Below, in pieces: positions 8,201 through 11,545 of a stretch of 11,545 bases of DNA (positions are counted from its first letter, which is position 1; the number at the start of each line of letters is the position of its first letter). The DNA is from CALFUK01 sp964398295 (GTDB lineage: Bacteria > Bacteroidota > Bacteroidia > Chitinophagales > Saprospiraceae): the NCBI GenBank assembly GCA_964398295.1, contig CAYNMW010000135.1, positions 1 through 11,545 of the forward strand, given 5' to 3'. Position numbers and translations under genes: made by a program. Under the pieces are notes generated by a model, which was not told where the DNA came from, ran no database searches, and saw only the letters and a list, made by a program, of their open reading frames with translations.

Positions 8201-8778
8201 GATTATCTGATGATCAGGGAATAAATTTTACTGGAGTGTCTATTGGACATGACATAACAGCTGTCTTGGATGAGAATACACAAAACACCTTCATTTTGAA
8301 TGAATTTTATATAAGTGATATTGATAATTCAAATCAAGGATTAGTTACTTTTCCTCTTCAAGATCTTGAAAAAGGCGAGCACAGCCTAACAATAAAAGCC
8401 TTTGATGTTGCCAACAATCCAGGTGAGACCACTATAAATTTTGTTGTTATTGGTCCTGAAGAAGGCGAAATTGAAAACATTATTGCAGTCCCAAATCCGA
8501 TGGATGATGTGACAAGTTTTTCTTTTGAACACAGTTTTATCAATCAACAAGTAGAATTTACTATTAATATATATAACATTGGAGGTCAATTGGTTAAAAG
8601 CCTAACTTCCAATGAGATCAACGATAGCTCTGTGAATAATTCTTTTACCTGGGACGGGACAGATAGTTTTGGAAGTCGTGTTCCGCGTGGCTTATATCCG
8701 TATCAAATAAAAATAACTTCACCTACACTAAATATTTCTAAAGAGTCGACGTTTGAGAAGGTAGTTGTGATTAAATGA
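5275..8778 (+). CDS. porU: Type IX secretion sortase PorU (gingipain-like, family C25)
   Basis: PorU sits on the cell surface, removes the C-terminal sorting domain of T9SS cargo and attaches the cargo to surface lipopolysaccharide. The 1167-residue length suits the family. Residues 1-20 form a signal peptide without a clear AxA site. A long N-terminal beta-rich region precedes the C25 protease domain, which contains VIVYHKDF, LLLGDGSYDY and TDDYF. The catalytic dyad is visible: His670 in YLGHGGSNGW and Cys704 in TATCSFTGFDDP, 34 residues apart, close to the roughly 33 in gingipains. After Ig-like strands, residues about 1069-1160 form a FlgD-like/CTD-like module (VPNPMDD, IYNIGGQLVK, GLYPYQIKI), as in other PorU proteins that keep a CTD. 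The start is the ATG at 5275, 8 bases after AAGGA. It is divergent from porP-gldJ and 48 bases ahead of the first porV, with which it works. Confidence 0.96.
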   Translation: MKRICIFLVSLSSFAFMYTDEDLSSSNKTLNNTNYAYPEVELLEEIHNSQSFTRQSVLSEGAIYQIAIPQTGIYKLDYNYLSSTFGVADINADRISIYGHPGGPLAETIAESGPDDLPEIAIFSSAGTDEFTQNDYLLFYAEGPHKTSYLEDNSISQEINAYARSSFVYIKLNNRTGQRMQTQANVEDVDRYSSSYDYLTISEEDKYNLLGDFSGAQGSGQRWFGKILSNQRTERLDDELEFSGIDLSSPAIIDMAFVGRSDGFSEVQLSVEDEIFSARIGRSNVGDVEATYARPGNIREEIMLSSETPQIVLDYPTTSDPSEGWLDYISVQFRKQINYENQAITLIDFQSKNFDTYGFEFGGQGIDYIWDITNAVAPFQMEFEVNNGNTRVGFDSSILRRFIAFRSSDATVPEAAIQIANQNIHALDNIDLVIVYHKDFAEAAEKLADHRREYNGLQVETVDIEQIYHEFSAGKQDPTAIRNFSKMLHDRSSQFRFLLLLGDGSYDYLGLDGDLSFQSFVPAYETKESLNPLSAFPTDDYFALLSDNEGGNLKGAIDIAVGRIPVKTKQEADQVINKIVSYDTNEDRFGDWRLRLAFIADDEDSNIHLRQADGIAEQTKNDFPEFNQEKIYFDAFQQESTPGGARYPEANRKLSNEIFNGLLVTNYLGHGGSNGWSQERVLKVSDITDLKNSTKLPLIITATCSFTGFDDPAQVTAGEEAILNPFGGAVALFSTVRSVYSSQNERLTRSVFDTIFTQDNGAYLEIGEIIRRAKNANSADTLNVNSRKFLLIGDPSMKLALPQYSVELTHLNGKDLASAVTMDTLNALQHITARGVINDSNGDRVNNFNGIISPTLFDKATSVSTLANDPSSRVQDFRVQRSRLYKGAATVTNGEFEFSFTIPVDIDYTPGRGKFSFYATDGVTLDAGGFYDSFIIAEASDDINLSDEAPQVEAFLNNFSFESGDQTNSDPTLLVRLSDDQGINFTGVSIGHDITAVLDENTQNTFILNEFYISDIDNSNQGLVTFPLQDLEKGEHSLTIKAFDVANNPGETTINFVVIGPEEGEIENIIAVPNPMDDVTSFSFEHSFINQQVEFTINIYNIGGQLVKSLTSNEINDSSVNNSFTWDGTDSFGSRVPRGLYPYQIKITSPTLNISKESTFEKVVVIK

Positions 8779-8809
8779 TTTAACTATCCTTTAACATTAC
8801 TTATATTTG
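8779..8809 (+). promoter_or_regulatory. Candidate promoter of the first porV gene
   Basis: TATATTTG at 8802-8809 matches the Bacteroidota TAnnTTTG element exactly. TTTA at 8779-8782, 19 bases upstream, differs by one base from the TTTG element. A start near 8816 would leave a leader of about 10 bases before the ATG at 8827. This would let porV be transcribed more strongly than porU. It is a motif match only. Confidence 0.5.
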
Positions 8810-8826
8810 CACATTCTAAACAACCC

Positions 8827-10077
8827 ATGATTATGCAGCGATCAGGTTTTACATTTTTATCTCTGTTACTTTTTGTCTTTATTTCCATCAAGAGTCAAGC
8901 ACAGGTCTTTGACCCGGCATTAGGATGTGCGATTGATGTAAATGGTCAATGCATCCCGAACACTTTATTGACGGCAGTTCCATTTTTAAGAATTGTTCCC
9001 GATGCAAGAGGTGGCGCACTTGGAGATGCAGGTATTGCTACCAGTGCAGATCCGTCTGCAATGCACTTCAATGCTTCCAAGCTTGTATTTGCTGAAAATG
9101 ACTTTGGACTTTCTGCGACATACACACCGTGGCTGCGAGAATTGGGACTGACAGATGTATTTCTTTCCTACTTATCTGGGTTTAGTAAAATTGATGATTT
9201 ACAGGCAATCGGTTTTAGCCTCAAATTCTTCTCATTAGGTGATATAAACTTTACTGATATAAATGGTAACTCCACTGGTAGTGGTCGTCCGAGAGAATTT
9301 GAATTAGCGGGAGCATATTCCAGAAAACTCGGAGACAAATTATCAGCAGGTCTTACTGCAAAATATATTTACTCAAATCTTGCATCTGGTCAGCAGGTAC
9401 AAGGAGTCGATATCACAACTGCAAATGCTTTTGCAGCAGACATCTCATTGACATACATGACTGAAGTTGGTCAAAATAATAATGAATGGACAATTGCAGG
9501 AGCGATCTCCAATTTAGGAAATAAGGTTTCTTATACAAACAGTTCTCAAACACAGGATTTCCTTCCTGGGAATTTCGGCATTGGTACAGCTTACAAAATG
9601 AATTTGGATGACTTTAATAGTTTGACATTTGCTTTTGATATCAATAAATTATTAGTGCCAACACCCGAGCCTTTTCAAATCATTGAAAATATAGACGGTG
9701 TTGATAGAGAAATAGAAAATCCTGATTTTGACAGAGATCAAAATGGTGTCGGTGATTTTAGAGAGAAGTCAACATTTTCTGGAATCTTTGGTTCGTTTGC
9801 TGATGCACGTGGAGGATTTTCAGAAGAACTTCAAGAACTTACATTTTCTTTAGGCGCAGAATATATTTACAATGATCAATTTGCAGTAAGAGCAGGTTAT
9901 TATTTTGAACATGAATTAAAGGGAGATCGACAATATCTAACACTCGGTCTTGGACTTAAATACAATGTGGCAAAAATTAATTTCTCTTATCTCATACCAA
10001 CTTCTAATAGAAGAAGCCCTTTAGACAATACATTGAGGTTCTCCTTTATCTTTGATTCTTTGTCTTTTGATAATTAA
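8827..10077 (+). CDS. porV: T9SS outer-membrane shuttle protein PorV, copy 1
   Basis: PorV (LptO) is a FadL-like outer-membrane barrel. It binds CTD cargo at the SprA translocon and carries it to PorU for cleavage and attachment. The protein has 416 residues with a signal peptide ending near Ala25 (SQA). The family N-terminus follows: two cysteines, Cys34 and Cys42, in GCAIDVNGQC, then LTAVPFLRIVPDARGGALGD and DPSAMHFNASK. The later part is amphipathic strands, with KLLVPTPEPF at 274-283, FSGIFGSFADA at 317-327 and a last strand LRFSFIFD. An EF-hand-like loop is present at 302-313 (Asp302, Asp304, Asn306, Gly307, Asp310, Glu313). The ATG at 8827 is used; a second ATG two codons later is possible. 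It follows porU by 48 bases and may also have its own promoter. A close paralogue follows. Confidence 0.95.
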   Translation: MIMQRSGFTFLSLLLFVFISIKSQAQVFDPALGCAIDVNGQCIPNTLLTAVPFLRIVPDARGGALGDAGIATSADPSAMHFNASKLVFAENDFGLSATYTPWLRELGLTDVFLSYLSGFSKIDDLQAIGFSLKFFSLGDINFTDINGNSTGSGRPREFELAGAYSRKLGDKLSAGLTAKYIYSNLASGQQVQGVDITTANAFAADISLTYMTEVGQNNNEWTIAGAISNLGNKVSYTNSSQTQDFLPGNFGIGTAYKMNLDDFNSLTFAFDINKLLVPTPEPFQIIENIDGVDREIENPDFDRDQNGVGDFREKSTFSGIFGSFADARGGFSEELQELTFSLGAEYIYNDQFAVRAGYYFEHELKGDRQYLTLGLGLKYNVAKINFSYLIPTSNRRSPLDNTLRFSFIFDSLSFDN

Positions 10078-10223
10078 TTGATAGGCTGTTTTTAATTACA
10101 TCTTAGTTAGCCAATTCACGTATAGCGAAGGTGTCAACTTTATATAGGTTTTATTCACTCATAAGAACAAGACAGATCAATGGGATAGGTCTAACCATAA
10201 CAATTTTATACAAGAACAAAATT

Positions 10224-11468
10224 ATGTGCATGAAACATTTAGGACTTAGTTATTTATCAGTTTTCATTTTTTTATTTATTTCAATCGACGGTCAAACACA
10301 ATTATTTGATCCTGAAGCTGGTTGCACAGTCGATGTAAATGGCCAATGCCTCCCTAACACGGTATTGACAGCAGTACCATTTTTAAGAGTTGTTCCGGAT
10401 GCCAGGAGTGCTGGACTTGGTGATGCAGGTATTGCCACAAGTATTGATCCTGCTGCTATGCATTTCAATGCTTCAAAACTTGCGTTTGCAGAAAATAAAT
10501 TTGGCTTTTCAGGAAATCATACTGGATTATTAAACCAAGAAGATCTTTCTGATGCATTCCTTTCATACTTAGCAGGTTACTTTAAAATTGACGACAATCA
10601 GGCAATCGGGCTGAGCTTCAAATATTTTAACGTAGGATCAATAAATTTCACTGATTTTAATGGCAACCCAATTATTAATGGCAATCCTAAAGAATATGAG
10701 TTTGCACTGGCATATTCCAAAAAACTCGGTGACAAGTTATCCGCTGGGCTTTCAGCAAAATACATTTCATCAAATCTTGCTACTGGTCAACAAAATGTAG
10801 GCATCGATATTATAACAGGAAAAGCATTCGCTGCTGATTTCTCATTAAGCTATCTCACCAAACTTGGAAAGAAACAAAATGAATTGTCAGTTGCAGGCGC
10901 AATTTCTAATGTAGGAACAAAAATTTCGTACGCAAATCATGGCATAGACGATTTCCTTCCAGGTAATTTGGGTTTTGGCACATCATATAAGATGAATCTT
11001 TCTGATATGCATAGTTTAACGCTAACAGTAGACGCAAACAAATTATTAGTGCCTACACCTCAACCATTTACTATAATTGAAATTGTTGACGGAGTGGAGA
11101 GAGAAATACAGAATCCTGATTATGATTTAGATAGTAATAGTATTCCAGATTTTAGAGAAAGGTCTATTTTTTCAGGAATTTTTGGCTCATTTACAGATGC
11201 ACCTAGAGGTTTATCAGAAGAGTTAGAGGAAATTAATTATTCCTTCGGAGCAGAATATATTCTTAATGAACAATATGCAGCAAGAGCAGGATATTTTTAT
11301 GAACATGAGAATAAAGGAGATCGCCAATATTTGACAGTAGGATTTGGAGCAAAATATAAAGCGGCAACCATTAATGTCTCTTACCAAATTCCAACTTCAA
11401 GAAGTAATCGTTTGGGTAATGCACTGAGGTTATCGTTAATCTTTGATTTTTTGTCTGTTGACTCATAA
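10224..11468 (+). CDS. PorV-like outer-membrane protein, copy 2 (tandem paralogue)
   Basis: This is a second PorV-family barrel of 414 residues, collinear with copy 1 along its whole length: 265 identical positions of 416 by hand alignment, with two one-residue gaps. It keeps the signal peptide, Cys34 and Cys42, the LTAVPFLRVVPDAR and AAMHFNASK segments, KLLVPTPQPF and the closing strand LRLSLIFD. I placed the start at the ATG at 10224. The frame runs back to a GTG at 10131, but those 31 extra residues do not look like a signal peptide, and from 10224 the two N-termini align residue for residue (MIMQ against MCMK). Differences cluster in likely loops, for example residues 98-109 and 149-155. 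The EF-hand-like loop at 301-312 keeps its acidic positions but has Ser in place of the central Gly. The gene is intact, so it is probably functional, perhaps with different cargo or partners. A 146-base spacer separates it from copy 1; I see no convincing promoter or terminator there. Confidence 0.92.
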   Translation: MCMKHLGLSYLSVFIFLFISIDGQTQLFDPEAGCTVDVNGQCLPNTVLTAVPFLRVVPDARSAGLGDAGIATSIDPAAMHFNASKLAFAENKFGFSGNHTGLLNQEDLSDAFLSYLAGYFKIDDNQAIGLSFKYFNVGSINFTDFNGNPIINGNPKEYEFALAYSKKLGDKLSAGLSAKYISSNLATGQQNVGIDIITGKAFAADFSLSYLTKLGKKQNELSVAGAISNVGTKISYANHGIDDFLPGNLGFGTSYKMNLSDMHSLTLTVDANKLLVPTPQPFTIIEIVDGVEREIQNPDYDLDSNSIPDFRERSIFSGIFGSFTDAPRGLSEELEEINYSFGAEYILNEQYAARAGYFYEHENKGDRQYLTVGFGAKYKAATINVSYQIPTSRSNRLGNALRLSLIFDFLSVDS

Positions 11469-11545
11469 CTATCTATAATTCATTTGACACGACTTCCTTT
11501 AAAATAGATATCGCTCCGAATTAAATTTGATATGATCCGATTGAC

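Noticed and set aside
10078..10120. Possible terminator hairpin after the first porV (AATT...GGCT against AGCCAATT)
   Set aside because: The arms are only four plus four pairs with a four-base bulge and a loop of about 21 bases, and no T-run follows. It is too weak to call.
10145..10152. TAGGTTTT as a promoter element for the second porV
   Set aside because: It resembles TAnnTTTG at 7 of 8 positions, but no TTG-type element lies at the right distance upstream.
10131..10223. N-terminal extension of the second PorV from GTG 10131
   Set aside because: The 31 residues are basic and do not form a signal peptide, and they have no counterpart in copy 1, whose start aligns with the ATG at 10224.

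Overview
The window comes from a member of the Bacteroidota. It carries the outer-membrane part of a type IX secretion system (T9SS), which is restricted to that phylum. The spacers are AT-rich, and two of them contain candidate promoters of the Bacteroidota type (TTTG-like element, about 18-19 bases, then TAnnTTTG). I cannot fix the family; a free-living, gliding-type lineage is plausible because GldJ is present.

Layout. The left half is on the minus strand and reads right to left: a PorP/SprF-family beta-barrel gene (5191-4112), the lipoprotein gene gldJ (4053-2536), an intrinsic terminator (2513-2483), the peptidoglycan ligase gene murF (2470-1166), and a Fic-domain gene (1057 to beyond base 1) preceded by an ordered set of 11-base repeats. 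The right half is on the plus strand: porU, the T9SS sortase (5275-8778), then two adjacent porV paralogues (8827-10077 and 10224-11468). An 83-base divergent spacer (5192-5274) separates porP from porU.

How the genes work together. In the T9SS, cargo with a C-terminal domain (CTD) crosses the outer membrane through SprA/Sov. PorV collects it from the translocon and delivers it to PorU, a gingipain-like protease that removes the CTD and attaches the cargo to the cell surface. GldJ is an outer-membrane lipoprotein on the periplasmic side, needed for gliding and for stability of the GldK ring component. PorP/SprF proteins are accessory barrels. The association of gldJ, porU and porV is, from memory, also seen in Flavobacterium johnsoniae, so the core locus is not new.

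The less ordinary points are the tandem duplication of porV (about 64% identical by hand alignment), an EF-hand-like acidic loop in both copies, a PorP/SprF gene paired with gldJ instead of with a cargo adhesin, the squeezed gldJ terminator/murF GTG start, and the repeat array in front of the AT-richer fic gene. I see no RNA genes, insertion sequences, CRISPR arrays or prophage genes. No gap between genes exceeds 150 bases.
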